A stretch of DNA of 64,000 nucleotides from Roseiarcus sp963772555 (lineage in GTDB: Bacteria > Pseudomonadota > Alphaproteobacteria > Rhizobiales > Beijerinckiaceae), in assembly GCA_963772555.1 (NCBI GenBank), contig CAVYXQ010000003.1:1-64000 (forward strand), read 5' to 3'. Under the pieces are notes generated by a model. That model did no database searches. It was not told the DNA's origin and saw only the letters and a program-made list of their open reading frames with translations. Below are positions 1-7,346 of this stretch, in pieces (position 1 is the first letter of the stretch; each line of letters starts with the position of its first letter). A program made the translations under genes and the position numbers.

Positions 1-116
1 GATTCGTTGGCCTGCCCAAAAATCTTGCTTAGGGTCGCCCGCGAATCGCCCGGTCGGCCGCGTCATCGTATTCCCATTCGGGCCGACTTCAGCACATGGC
101 GTACGGATCGTCCTTC

Positions 117-1115
117 TCAAAGCGATCCGCGCGGCCGCCGCTCCGCCTCGAAGACGCAGATGAGGCCGGGGGCGTCGGCGCCGGCCTCGCGCCGGGTTGA
201 GGCCGCCTGCATGAGAAGCGGGCGGAGGGCCGCCTCGCGGGCGGCCGCCTCGAGGTAGGCGGGCGAATGGGCGAAGCGCATGGTCTTCCGCAGCAGAAAT
301 TCCCGTCCCGCATGAGGCTCGATCGAGCAGGCGAACAAGCCGGCCTCCGCCAGCGCCCGCGCCGAAGCATCGAGGATCGGGCTGAGGTCGCCGAAATAGC
401 AGAGCGTGTCGGCGGCCAGGATGCAATCGAAAGCCGCCGGCGCCGAACGCTGCAGGAATCCGGTCGCCTCGGCGGCCTCGAGGTCGTCATAGAGACCGCG
501 CTCGCGCGCCCGGGCGATCATGGCGGGCGAAAGGTCGACCCCGGTCAGCCGCTCGGCGCGCTCGCGCACCGCGACGCCCATGAGCCCGTCGCCACAGCCG
601 AGGTCGAGCGTATGGGTGAAGCGGCGGCCGGGCGCGGCGACATCCAGGGCCGCGGCGATCAGGGCCGGGCCGCGATAGTGGAGCCTCTGGGTCAGGTGCG
701 CCGCGAAGCGGGGCGCGTAATCGTTGAAAAGGCGCGTTAGATAGGCCTGGGGGAGGGCGCGCGGCGGTTCGCCCTGTCCGAGCAGCGCCAGGCGGGCCGC
801 CGCGCCCTGCGTGTCGGAAGGATCGGCTTCGATCGTCGCGCGGAACGCTTCGGCTGCGCCCTCTTCTTGGCCGAGTTTCTCGCGCATTTCGCCAAGCGCG
901 AACCACGCCGGCGCCCAGTGCGGGGCCTGCTCGAGCGCCTGCTCGAACATCTCCGCCGCAGCCGCGAAGTCGCCATCCTCGGCGGCAGCCTTGCCGTAGG
1001 CGTAGCGCCGCTCGACGATGAGATCGCCGCAGGAGAGGGGGTCGCGCGCTCTGGTCAAATGGCAGGAGTTTTTCACAAAAACGGGGCCGAAGCGTCCTTG
1101 GTGCCGCAAGAGCAA
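117..1115 (-). CDS. TPR-containing class I SAM-dependent methyltransferase
   Basis: The protein has an N-terminal tetratricopeptide-type helical part (about residues 35-105, with FAAAAEMFEQALEQAPHWAP and a second similar helix pair). A Rossmann methyltransferase domain follows, with motif I LDLGCGDGLMG and the acidic loop LTGVDLSPAMI. It therefore probably transfers a methyl group from S-adenosylmethionine; the acceptor is unknown. TPR plus methyltransferase proteins of this size (about 300 residues) are common in Rhizobiales and are cytosolic. The first 30 or so residues are poorly conserved in character, so the true start may be an internal GTG or TTG near 1076 or 1058; I see no strong ribosome binding site at any option. 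It is transcribed away from the glycosyltransferase, with about 160 bases between them. Confidence 0.8.
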   Translation of the reverse strand: MLLRHQGRFGPVFVKNSCHLTRARDPLSCGDLIVERRYAYGKAAAEDGDFAAAAEMFEQALEQAPHWAPAWFALGEMREKLGQEEGAAEAFRATIEADPSDTQGAAARLALLGQGEPPRALPQAYLTRLFNDYAPRFAAHLTQRLHYRGPALIAAALDVAAPGRRFTHTLDLGCGDGLMGVAVRERAERLTGVDLSPAMIARARERGLYDDLEAAEATGFLQRSAPAAFDCILAADTLCYFGDLSPILDASARALAEAGLFACSIEPHAGREFLLRKTMRFAHSPAYLEAAAREAALRPLLMQAASTRREAGADAPGLICVFEAERRPRGSL

Positions 1116-1272
1116 TCAGTCGCGCGGACGTCTTTGAGCCCGAAATCCACCGAAAGCGCCAAATGTAAAGGTTAATTTAATCTATTACCTTTCGGAAGGA
1201 CGTCAGAAAGCTACTAGTGCAAGAAGAATCCGCTAACGGGGCGGATTGCTATCTCTACGGCAAGCGGCGCTG

Positions 1273-2589
1273 ATGTCGGACGGTATTTTGCAGCACTTCC
1301 GCGGGAATCGCCGGGACGGTCTACGGATCGTGTCCGGGGAAGGCCCCGTGGGCGTTCGTCCTTCTGTGGGGCTGACAGGCGATCGCCTCGGAAATCTGAA
1401 AATCGTCCATGTGTTTCGCGCGCCGCTCGGAGGACTGTTCCGACACGCGCTCGATCTGGCCTGTGAGCAGGCGCTGCGGGGCCATCAGCTCGGGATGTTT
1501 TTCGACAGCGGCGGGATGTGCGGCCGCGTCGGCGACGCGCTTGCGCATATTCCCGGCGGCCTTCGCCTCGGGGTCGAAACCGCGCCGATCCAACGCAATC
1601 CGGGGCCCCGCGACTTTCTGGCCTTCGCCAAGTTTTGTTCGTGGCTCGACGAGATTGAGCCTGACGTTGTGCATGGCCACGGGTCTAAAGGCGGCGTTTT
1701 TGCACGGGCAAGCCGGATCGTGGGTCATGCCCCGGGCGCCGCACGCGTCTATACGCCGCACGGCGGCAGCTTCCACTATAAGCCCGGCAGCGTGGTGCAC
1801 CGCGCCTACATGATCACGGAACGCCTCCTTGTGCCTCTGACAGACCTTTTCCTGTTCGAGAGCCAGTATATCGAGGGCCGGTTCAACGACGAAGTCGGCG
1901 GCGAAACCCGGTCTCGTCGGGTCGTCCTCAACGGCTTGCGCGAGGCCGAATTCGCCAGCGTCGCGCCGTGCGCCGACGCCGGTGACCTGCTCTACGTCGG
2001 CGAGTTGCGCGAGGCCAAGGGCATCGACACTCTTTTGGATGCTCTGCCCATAATCGCCCGCGCGCGCGGCGTGGCTCCTCGGCTCGTGCTCGTCGGATCG
2101 GGCCCCGATCGCGAACGTCTGGCCGAGCGCGCGGAACAGATGGGCGATTTCGCCAAGGTCACATTTCCCGGACCAATGCCGATCCGGGAGGCGTTCAGGC
2201 TTGGCCGGGTTCTGGTGGTTCCATCCCGGCGGGAGTCGATGCCCTATGTCGTGATCGAGGCGGCGGGCGCACGGGTGCCGATGGTCGCAACCGGGGTCGG
2301 TGGCATTCCGGAAATCTTCGGTCCCCACCGCGACCGCCTTGGGCCGCCCAACGACCCGAAGGATCTTGCGCGCCGCATCATCGACGTGCTGGACATGCCG
2401 GCTGTAGTTCGCGACCGGCAGGCGAAGGATCTGAGCCGCTACGTAGCCGAGAACTTTACCATTGAAACGATGGCTGATTCGGTCATGAGCGGCTACCAGG
2501 AGGCCATTGCCAGGCGCCGTCCGGTCAAAGTGTCGATGGACCGAGGAACCGTCATTGCGCGGAGCGAAGCAACGAAGCAATCCGGGTGA
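1273..2589 (+). CDS. Glycosyltransferase family 4 (GT-B fold)
   Basis: The C-terminal half carries the nucleotide-sugar binding signature of GT4 enzymes: GELREAKGIDTLLDAL, LVLVGSGPDRERL, then VVPSRRESMPYVVIEAAG with the EX7E-type pair and GVGGIPEIFG. The N-terminal half has VHVFRAPLGGLFRHALDL and HGHGSKGG, the usual acceptor-side features. It probably adds a sugar to a cell-surface glycan or lipid at the inner membrane face; the substrate cannot be read. I chose the ATG at 1273; an in-frame TTG lies at 1246 and neither has a strong Shine-Dalgarno. The last residues (IARSEATKQSG) are encoded by an interspersed palindromic repeat that also supplies the stop codon, so the native C-terminus has been replaced or extended. 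Confidence 0.88.
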   Translation: MSDGILQHFRGNRRDGLRIVSGEGPVGVRPSVGLTGDRLGNLKIVHVFRAPLGGLFRHALDLACEQALRGHQLGMFFDSGGMCGRVGDALAHIPGGLRLGVETAPIQRNPGPRDFLAFAKFCSWLDEIEPDVVHGHGSKGGVFARASRIVGHAPGAARVYTPHGGSFHYKPGSVVHRAYMITERLLVPLTDLFLFESQYIEGRFNDEVGGETRSRRVVLNGLREAEFASVAPCADAGDLLYVGELREAKGIDTLLDALPIIARARGVAPRLVLVGSGPDRERLAERAEQMGDFAKVTFPGPMPIREAFRLGRVLVVPSRRESMPYVVIEAAGARVPMVATGVGGIPEIFGPHRDRLGPPNDPKDLARRIIDVLDMPAVVRDRQAKDLSRYVAENFTIETMADSVMSGYQEAIARRRPVKVSMDRGTVIARSEATKQSG

Positions 2590-2640
2590 TCGAAGGGCCC
2601 AATATTGCTGCCCCTCGCGATACTCGGGGTCGAAATGACG
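2551..2640. repeat. Interspersed palindromic (REP-like) repeat
   Basis: The element starts gtcattgcgcggagcgaag and ends with cgaaatgac, so its ends are inverted (gtcattgcg / cgaaatgac). This kind of repeat is scattered through many Rhizobiales genomes, and when translated gives the tell-tale IARSEATKQS peptide. Here it lies at the meeting point of two convergent genes. It provides TGA for the glycosyltransferase (2587-2589) and TGA for the opposing gene (2552-2554). Confidence 0.7.
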
Positions 2641-3733
2641 AATGCTCTGGATCTGTTGGAGAAACCTTTTCGAGCCAGCTTTCTCGCCAAAACCAAGTAT
2701 TGGCTCTCGGGCAGCCCTTGGCGCAAAGCCCCCGGCAGACCAAATCTTTGAGCGCGACGGTGCCGGTCAAATTGATCATCGCGCCGGTCTCTTCGTGGAT
2801 GATTTTTTCGATTCTGTAGTCAACCTGATGGATCTGGCCGGAATATTCCGACATTTCGGCCTCGAAGACCAGCCCGCGATTCCGCCCATGGCCGTCCAAA
2901 GTCCTGGCTATCTCCTCGCACGACTTAATCCGGACGCTATCGCCGGGCTCGAGCCCGAGTGTCTCGCGCGGCGAAGTCGACTTTGCGCCGTCAAGGCGGC
3001 CGATCTCCTTCAATCCCAGACGCCGGCGAACCCGATTGAAGATCAGTCGCCGCAAGATTTGAAACAGCCGGACAGGAGAAATTTCCCCGTCGCGGACCTG
3101 GGAAACGAGTGGGGTCAGATTCCAGTGGCCAATGCTTCCGGTCGCCTTAGCCAAGGCCGTCGATTGGCAAAGGTATCGGCTGCGGTTGCGAACCGGCAGG
3201 CTGCGCAAAGCTCGATCCGCGGCTTGGTCGCGCTGTGCGTCGTCTGTCCCGGCGACGAGTTCCCCGTCGATGGGCTGCAGCCACGCTTCCTTCCAGAAGA
3301 GGAGACAATTGCGCTGGCATCCGTCGTGGGCGGACCCGTCACACCTGAGATGCTCGAGGAAGACGGTCTCCTTCAGCCGCCGCCGGCCCAAGCCCTCGAC
3401 GCAGGTCACATCGGCGCGACGACCGACGCGGGCGATCTCTCCGCAATGCGCGGCCATTTCCGGCATGAACGGGACGCCGTCGAGCGTGCCGCCGCTGTCG
3501 AGCGTGTCGGCTATTTGTCGCGCGGACCAAATCCTGACGAATTGGCCCCTCATCAGACGCGGCGTTTTAACGGCCGCGGGGCCCGTCTGTCGAAGCGTCG
3601 GGGCAGACGGAGGACTTGCGGCTTCCACTATAAGCAAGCGGTTCACGGCTGTTGGCAAGAAAATAGGCCCCTGGTTGAGGTTCGATGGCCTCACCGAAAC
3701 TTCGAGATTAGACGCGATCACGGGCGACAACAT
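2552..3733 (-). CDS. Uncharacterised protein with two copies of a cysteine-containing module
   Basis: I do not recognise the family. Residues about 61-152 and 264-357 are two copies of one module. Each opens with a beta-rich, SH3-like start (GQFVRIWSARQIADTLD; GDSVRIKSCEEIARTLD), then F-x-x-EM, and ends with a cysteine cluster and a W-[KR]-E-x-WL motif (LLFWKEAWL; TWFWRESWL). The first copy shows C-x7-C-x3-C and the second C-x3-C-x3-C, compatible with metal or disulphide use, though this is inference. A linker with YLCQSTALAKATG and WNLTPL separates them. The start is uncertain: an in-frame ATG at 3553 (MRGQFVRIW) would begin exactly at module one. The C-terminus (SITRIASLLRSAQ) is repeat-derived. 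It converges on a glycosyltransferase, so a role in surface glycan assembly is conceivable but unproven. Confidence 0.65.
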   Translation of the reverse strand: MLSPVIASNLEVSVRPSNLNQGPIFLPTAVNRLLIVEAASPPSAPTLRQTGPAAVKTPRLMRGQFVRIWSARQIADTLDSGGTLDGVPFMPEMAAHCGEIARVGRRADVTCVEGLGRRRLKETVFLEHLRCDGSAHDGCQRNCLLFWKEAWLQPIDGELVAGTDDAQRDQAADRALRSLPVRNRSRYLCQSTALAKATGSIGHWNLTPLVSQVRDGEISPVRLFQILRRLIFNRVRRRLGLKEIGRLDGAKSTSPRETLGLEPGDSVRIKSCEEIARTLDGHGRNRGLVFEAEMSEYSGQIHQVDYRIEKIIHEETGAMINLTGTVALKDLVCRGLCAKGCPRANTWFWRESWLEKVSPTDPEHSSFRPRVSRGAAILGPSITRIASLLRSAQ

Positions 3734-3858
3734 ATTTGCGAAAGAGTTGCAAAAGAGGAAATGCGGCGCGGCTTGATCCTGGCGCGCAGCCCGCGGAGCC
3801 TCCGTCGCGGTCCGCAGCGACCGGTCGCGGGAATCCCCGCTTCGACAATGGTACGACG

Positions 3859-4464
3859 CTAAGCAGAGATTCGCGGCGTGGCCAACGGATCGAGGATGCG
3901 CTCGCGGTTGAGATCGATGACGGCGTCATGGATGGCCTGGTCGAGCGCGGCGGCGTCGGTGAAGGTCTGGTGGGCGAGGTGATGGGCCTTAAGATCGCGC
4001 CAGACCGGCTCGATGTCATTGAGTTCGGGGGCGTATTTCGGCAGCCACTCGACGGAGAGCCAGTGTGCGCGGGCGGCCAGGGCGGCGAGCGAGCGTTTGC
4101 TGGTGTGGATCGGACCATTGTCCTCGACCAGCACGACCGGCTTGGCCTGTCGCCCGGGCTGCGGTCCAAAGAGACGGTCGAGTTGCTCCAGATGGGCGAT
4201 GAAATCGCTGCTGCGCTTGGTCGGGCTGGTATGGACGATGAGTTGGCGCGTGAGGTGATCGAGCGACCCCAGGATCGCGACCTTCTCGGCCTGCCCCGGC
4301 GCCGGCACACGCAAGTCCGCCCCCGACCTCGCCCAGGCGCGGGCGAGATAGGGATGGGTCAGCGCCTCGCTCTCATCGCCGTAGAGCAGAACGATGTCGC
4401 CCGCTTCGGCCTGCTGTTTGCGCAGTTGCAGGCGCAGGCCCACCCGTTGCACCTCGCTTTGCAT
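3859..4464 (-). CDS. IS630 transposase, downstream frame (DDE catalytic part)
   Basis: This frame carries the catalytic DDE domain: the first aspartate in LLYGDESEALTHPYLA, the second in VVLVEDNGPIHTSK, and the glutamate in YAPELNDIEPVWRDLK. All three look intact. Family homology extends upstream of the first ATG (4464) back to the A7 tract at 4508-4514. The protein is therefore probably made as a fusion by slippage, or the element is dead through a single-base insertion. An A6 tract would restore one continuous frame. Confidence 0.78.
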   Translation of the reverse strand: MQSEVQRVGLRLQLRKQQAEAGDIVLLYGDESEALTHPYLARAWARSGADLRVPAPGQAEKVAILGSLDHLTRQLIVHTSPTKRSSDFIAHLEQLDRLFGPQPGRQAKPVVLVEDNGPIHTSKRSLAALAARAHWLSVEWLPKYAPELNDIEPVWRDLKAHHLAHQTFTDAAALDQAIHDAVIDLNRERILDPLATPRISA

Positions 4465-4915
4465 CTGACGTCCCTTCAGCGTGTGCCGCGGCCGCCGCCA
4501 GCGGAACTTTTTTTCGCAAGGCCTTGGACAGTTGCGAACGGCTGATGCGCACGCCCTCGCGCGCTTCGATCTCGGCCCGAAGGCGGTGGATCGTCCAGTT
4601 GCGCCGGTCGGCCACAGGTTCTTCCAGCAAGGGGGTGGCGACGCGCAAGGCGGCTTCGCTCTTCAGCGGAGGCGGGCCAGGCGCGATGCTGGCCTTCAGC
4701 GCTGCGATGCCGCCGGCGGCGAAGTCGCTGCGCCACAGGCGAACCGTATCCTCCCGCACGCCAAACGCCTCCGCGATCTTGGGGCTGGTCCAACCAGCCA
4801 GCGTCAAAAGCACGGCGCGCGCCCGGTCCGCCTCGCCGCGATCCCGTGAACCGGCAAGAGCCAAGAGGCCGGCGCGTTGTTTATCGCTCGCCGTAACCGG
4901 AGACTTTCCCGCCAT
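4373..4915 (-). CDS. IS630 transposase, upstream frame (helix-turn-helix part)
   Basis: This frame begins MAGKSPVTASDKQRAG and encodes the N-terminal helix-turn-helix region (GWTSPKIAEAFGVREDTVRL) followed by the second DNA-binding helices and RSQLSKALRKK. Family homology stops at the AAAAAAA tract (4508-4514, read on the minus strand). Beyond it this frame gives only alanine- and glycine-rich nonsense. A one-base change of frame there leads into FRWRRPRHTLKG and on to the catalytic frame at 3859-4464. I chose the ATG at 4915 because it matches the usual IS630 start; an in-frame ATG at 4960 is upstream. Confidence 0.75.
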   Translation of the reverse strand: MAGKSPVTASDKQRAGLLALAGSRDRGEADRARAVLLTLAGWTSPKIAEAFGVREDTVRLWRSDFAAGGIAALKASIAPGPPPLKSEAALRVATPLLEEPVADRRNWTIHRLRAEIEAREGVRISRSQLSKALRKKVPLAAAAAHAEGTSDAKRGATGGPAPATAQTAGRSGRHRSALRR

Positions 4916-5066
4916 GCCACACACCTTGCGAATCGGCGCAGGCAGCGAATCGCAAAACACTTATCCGTTGGTTAACCAAACAGAATCTGCTCAGCTGCTG
5001 CGGCTTCGATTGCGCCTGGCGCTGTACGGCGCTGACCCCCTGCGTTCAGGGCTCCCGCGAGCGTAC

Positions 5067-5141
5067 TGGAGGCCTCGGAAGGGAATCGAACCCCCATACG
5101 AGGACTTGCGATCCTCTGCGTAGCCATTCCGCCACGAGGCC
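5067..5141 (-). tRNA. tRNA-Cys-like gene, anticodon GCA, atypical
   Basis: On the minus strand a cloverleaf can be drawn. The acceptor arm GGCCTCG pairs perfectly with CGAGGCC and is followed by TCCA, as in tRNA-Cys. The D-arm is GCGG...ACGC, the anticodon stem GAGGA/TCCTC, and the T-arm GGGGG-TTCGATT-CCCTT. The anticodon loop reads TCGCAAG, giving GCA. Two things are odd. Position 33 is C instead of the near-universal T, and one extra base sits between the T-stem and the acceptor stem, so the gene is 75 rather than 74 bases with CCA. Two of five T-stem pairs are G-T. It may be functional, divergent or decaying; an IS630 element lies next to it. Confidence 0.72.
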
Positions 5142-5251
5142 TCAATTGAGGTTGTGGCCGGAGGGGCGCTTATGGCAAAGGATTCGTTAATCTATGGCTA
5201 ACGGCTGCGCGCACCGGGCTTCGGCGGCGGCGCGTCAACGTCGAAGTTAGA

Positions 5252-5641
5252 TCACTCTCCCGAGAGGATAGAATTAGAACGTCTGATATAAAGCTTAGCC
5301 AAATTGTAAACCAGCTTGCCGTGCTCGTCGGGCAAGTCCACGCATTCTATGTATAACGATATAATATAAATGCCGGAGGCCAATGCTACGTTGCAATTTG
5401 CGCTATCTTCATATAATTCTCGCAATTGTTGTGCGAGGATTTGTCGGTCTGTTTGGTGAAGGCTAGGGCGAACGCGTTCCCAATAATCCGCAAGCGAGCT
5501 GATTATCATCGCACAGTACGCAGCCTGCTTTTCGTCAAAACAAGTCAACCCAGGAAGGATTTCGTACAATTCGTCCAGAAGCTTAGTTCCGCGGCTGGCG
5601 GGCAGTGTCTTTTTGAATCTTGTCAGCATAACTTTAGCCAT
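5252..5641 (-). CDS. Hypothetical protein, low-GC orphan
   Basis: A 129-residue protein beginning MAKVMLTRFKKTLPA, mostly helical in character, with no signal peptide and no motif I know (LLDELYEILPGLTCFDEKQ, SLADYWERVRPSLHQTDRQ). Its base composition is clearly lower in GC than its neighbours, with a run of AT-rich codons (YIISLYIECVDL). That suggests recent acquisition. It sits alone between the tRNA and a permease relic. I chose the ATG at 5641; an in-frame TTG lies at 5656. Confidence 0.6.
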   Translation of the reverse strand: MAKVMLTRFKKTLPASRGTKLLDELYEILPGLTCFDEKQAAYCAMIISSLADYWERVRPSLHQTDRQILAQQLRELYEDSANCNVALASGIYIISLYIECVDLPDEHGKLVYNLAKLYIRRSNSILSGE

Positions 5642-5916
5642 TCCGAGCGCCGTCAAGACCAGTACAATAATAATATTTTTCGGACGTAAAAGGATCGATA
5701 AAGTTTTTTCACTGGCTGTAAAGGGGCGAAGTCAAACGCGAGCCCGGTCGCCATCGCCAGCGGACGCGCAGCGGGCGAACTCGAATCAAGTGGGATTCAC
5801 CGCAAAGTTTGAGCGGTCTTCGACCGCGGCTCCGCAGCAATCAGGCCAGCGTCGCGCGGCCGCAAGACCGTGTCGATGTCCAATTGGACAAGCGTGATCT
5901 TGGAGAAGGTGCGCGC
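5642..5916. other. Gene-free stretch
   Basis: The first part is AT-rich (probable upstream region of the orphan gene), then composition returns to high GC. I see no gene, repeat or strong promoter here. Confidence 0.5.
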
Positions 5917-6135
5917 TCAGCTCTTCCTGCGCCCAAGCCCGTCGAAAGAGGCACGACGATGATCAGCGCGCCGGTGACGATGGTCTGCCAGAAGGAATTG
6001 ACGTTGAGCAGATTGGCGCCGTTGCTGATCGACTGGAGGATCAAAGCCCCGATCACCGGGCCGTGAACCGAAAGAGCGCGTCGAACAGGCTCGCTCTGCC
6101 AATCATTGAAGAAGCGATCGATTGCAGCTCGTCTC
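5917..6135 (-). pseudogene. Decayed 3' fragment of a ribose-type ABC permease
   Basis: This fragment repeats, with many changes, the 3' end of the permease gene that begins at 6315. Translated pieces such as ISNGANLLNVNSFWQ and TGALIIVV match INNGANLLNLNPFWQ and TGALIIIV in the intact gene. A one-base frame change lets it end FDGLGRRKS then stop at 5917, just as the real gene ends FDTLRRRKG. DNA similarity can be followed rightward to about 6135 despite further frame breaks. It lies directly downstream of the intact copy, consistent with an old tandem duplication or recombination remnant. Confidence 0.75.
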
Positions 6136-6314
6136 GCTCTAGCATTGACCGATAGTCGCGGCCCCCCTGTTCGATCCAACAGGCAGCGATCCCGCGCATA
6201 TGATGGGGTCAGACTAGGCGGACGGATCGGTGGGGCCAAATCCGCTGGTACCCCAAAACCCATGCCGGACGACCCGAGCCTTCAAACGCGCTCCGTCGAC
6301 CTTAGCGCCGCCAC

Positions 6315-7325
6315 TCACCCCTTCCTTCGCCTCAGCGTGTCGAAATAGACGACGATGATGATCAGCGCGCCGGTGATGATCCGCTGCCAGAACGGATTGA
6401 GGTTGAGCAGGTTCGCGCCGTTGTTGATGGTCGTCAGGATGAAGGAGCCAATCAGCGGCCCGTGCACCGAGCCGACCGCGCCGAAGAGGCTCGTGCCGCC
6501 GATCACGGATGAGGCGATCGCCTGCAGCTCCCACCCGTCGGCCTGGGTCGGGTTTCCGATGCCGATGCGCATGGCGAGGAGAATGCCCACGAACGCGGCG
6601 CAGAAGGCCGAGACGATGTAGGCAAGATAGGTGATCGCCTTCACGTTGACGCCCGAGAGTCGCGCCGCCTCCTTGTTCGAGCCGACGGCGAACAGATAGC
6701 GGCCCCAGCGGGTGTGGCTAAGCAGGATGTAAGCGGGCACGGCGACGACGAGCACCATCCAGAACAGCATCGGGATCTGGAACCAGGTGCCGTCGGTCCA
6801 GCGAAATCCCAGGAAGCTCGCCCGCGAGAAACCGGTGAAGGCCTCGTTGTCGATCGAAATCGTCGCGCCGTTGGTGATCAGCAGGCCGATGCCGCGCAGC
6901 GCGTACATCGTCGCCAGCGTCATGATGAAGGGCGGCAGGCCCATCTGCACGACGCCGAAGGCGTGAAAGGCGCCGATGAAAATCCCGATGGCGAGCGAGA
7001 TGGCGATGGCGCCGGCGATCGAGGAGGCGAATCCCAGATCATTCGCCAGCAGCAAGGCCACCGTCATCGAGGTGAAGCCGGCGATCGCCCCGACCGAAAG
7101 GTCGATGCCGCCGGTGATGATGGTGAAAGTCTCGCCAATCGCCAGGATCGCAATCATCGCGCCCTGACGCAGGAGGTTGGCCATATTGTTGGCGGTCCAG
7201 AAGGTCGTGGTTTCGATCGAAAGCGCGAGCCACATGACGAGGAGGAGGCCGAGCAAGGTGAGGCCGAGCAGTCCGGTGAGCCGCGCGACGCCCCTAGGGG
7301 CGGCAGAGATGGTTTGATCGGTCAT
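6315..7325 (-). CDS. Sugar ABC transporter permease, system A (RbsC-like)
   Basis: A 336-residue multispanning inner-membrane protein of the ribose/galactose/xylose-type (CUT2) permease family. It has the family hallmark GETFTIITGGIDLSVGAIAG, and later ASSVIGGTSLFGAVGSVHG before the last helices. It forms the membrane channel with the ATPase encoded just upstream; a single permease gene implies a homodimer. It is the last gene of the operon adh-reductase-binding protein-ATPase-permease, 21 bases behind the ATPase. A decayed copy of its 3' end lies just downstream. Confidence 0.93.
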   Translation of the reverse strand: MTDQTISAAPRGVARLTGLLGLTLLGLLLVMWLALSIETTTFWTANNMANLLRQGAMIAILAIGETFTIITGGIDLSVGAIAGFTSMTVALLLANDLGFASSIAGAIAISLAIGIFIGAFHAFGVVQMGLPPFIMTLATMYALRGIGLLITNGATISIDNEAFTGFSRASFLGFRWTDGTWFQIPMLFWMVLVVAVPAYILLSHTRWGRYLFAVGSNKEAARLSGVNVKAITYLAYIVSAFCAAFVGILLAMRIGIGNPTQADGWELQAIASSVIGGTSLFGAVGSVHGPLIGSFILTTINNGANLLNLNPFWQRIITGALIIIVVYFDTLRRRKG

Positions 7326-7346
7326 GCCTGCTTCAATCCCCTTGCC

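Larger units (their letters stand above)
3855..4970 (-). mobile_element. IS630-family insertion sequence
   Basis: The two transposase frames below define the element. I could not fix its ends. A weak candidate pair is ctaagcagagattcgcgg near 3859 and the reverse complement of gcgaatcgcaaaacacttat near 4945-4964. They share only TAAG and GATTCGC with different spacing, so they may not be true terminal repeats. IS630 elements insert at TA dinucleotides; no duplication could be confirmed. Confidence 0.6.
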
